Positions 63,464 to 64,000 of a DNA stretch of 64,000 nucleotides are shown here, piece after piece. Source of the stretch: Glandiceps talaboti (taxonomy: Eukaryota > Hemichordata > Enteropneusta > Spengelidae); the NCBI RefSeq assembly GCF_964340395.1, contig NC_135555.1, forward strand, positions 3,280,501 to 3,344,500, in the 5' to 3' direction. A program made the position numbers and the translations under genes. Below the pieces are notes generated by a model that was given only the letters and a program-made list of their open reading frames with translations, was not told the DNA's origin and ran no database searches. The stretch's first letter is position 1. Each line of letters begins with the position of its first letter.

Positions 63464-64000
63464 GTATCCTTACTTATTTTATTTCAATATACTTATATTA
63501 ATTCTCACTCCAAAGTTGAATTTTAAAAAATCCCATTTGTCTTTTTCAGTTAATACAACTTGGTGGATCAGAATAGAAATATAGTAAATAGTATTGAACA
63601 GGTTTGACTAGAACTGTAATATGGTATTATGAATGTACAGGAAAGAAATCTGTCACTATATTTTAGAAATTAGTTGCGTTTTGGGGACTGTATTTGTGAA
63701 AATGTTGGTTTGATACACATGGAAGTGTCAAGACACTCACTCGGGACTGAAAATTATATCTTAATAAGGTAGAATCAACCAGATGATCAAAATTTGATAA
63801 AATTGTATTGTTGCCATTATGTTACCTTGGGTACATAGCAGCAGTATGTTAACTTCAAACTTTCACCCTTGATGCTGATAAGGCATTGGCAGGTTTCCAT
63901 AGCAACATGCTTCAGACATAGTTTTGTCAGTTGTTAGTTTGCCTCCTTCCATGTGATCACATTATTTCTATTACTGCACTACAGTTTTTTTGGACAGCCA
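63464..64000. other. probable intron of the gene starting at 61312
   Basis: No further exon could be recognised before the window ends. Confidence 0.4.

Overview
The window reads as nuclear DNA of an invertebrate animal, probably marine, though the taxon cannot be fixed from the sequence alone. It is AT-rich. Its few protein genes are split by short introns with GT..AG borders. It carries two types of non-LTR retrotransposon, tRNA-headed SINEs, several short inverted-repeat DNA elements and long tetranucleotide microsatellites. No prokaryotic-style gene layout, CRISPR array, rRNA gene or functional tRNA gene was seen.

Layout. Positions 1 to about 42,700 hold no protein gene that I can support. 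This stretch is filled with repeats: fold-back elements with target-site duplications (1736-2400, 9026-9461, 18117-18480), a TIR-bounded 52-bp minisatellite (19306-20191), PIF/Harbinger-like MITE copies (17065, 29424), SINEs (10418, 25870, 39552), a 5'-truncated L1/Tx1-type LINE (32392-33598), two large compound microsatellites, and a (TA)n-embedded repeat with a hammerhead-ribozyme-like motif (31471-31614).

Positions 42,800-64,000 form a gene cluster. SLC7A6OS/IWR1 (minus strand, 4 coding exons) and OXA1L (plus strand, 9 coding exons) are divergently arranged with only 254 bp between their start codons. FAM210A (minus strand, 3 coding exons) and an unrecognised gene (plus strand, running towards the right edge) are divergently arranged with 731 bp between start codons. 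The three complete models were built by hand by joining exons at GT/AG sites. All keep frame and end in a stop: 374, 405 and 292 residues.

Function. OXA1L (inner-membrane insertase) and FAM210A (DUF1279 mitochondrial protein) both serve mitochondria. A perfect NRF-1-type palindrome lies upstream of FAM210A. SLC7A6OS is the RNA polymerase II nuclear-import factor. Introns of these genes host further mobile DNA: a second copy of the hammerhead-like repeat in SLC7A6OS intron 1, a CR1/L2-like LINE 3' end plus a 39-bp minisatellite in OXA1L intron 8, and a long-TIR element with a 9-bp target-site duplication (Mutator-like) in FAM210A intron 1.

Most notable signals: (i) two diverged copies of a hammerhead-like core with a compensatory base-pair change in stem I; (ii) three unrelated-looking fold-back elements that share CACAGGG termini and 7-bp target-site duplications; (iii) the Mutator-like fold-back element.
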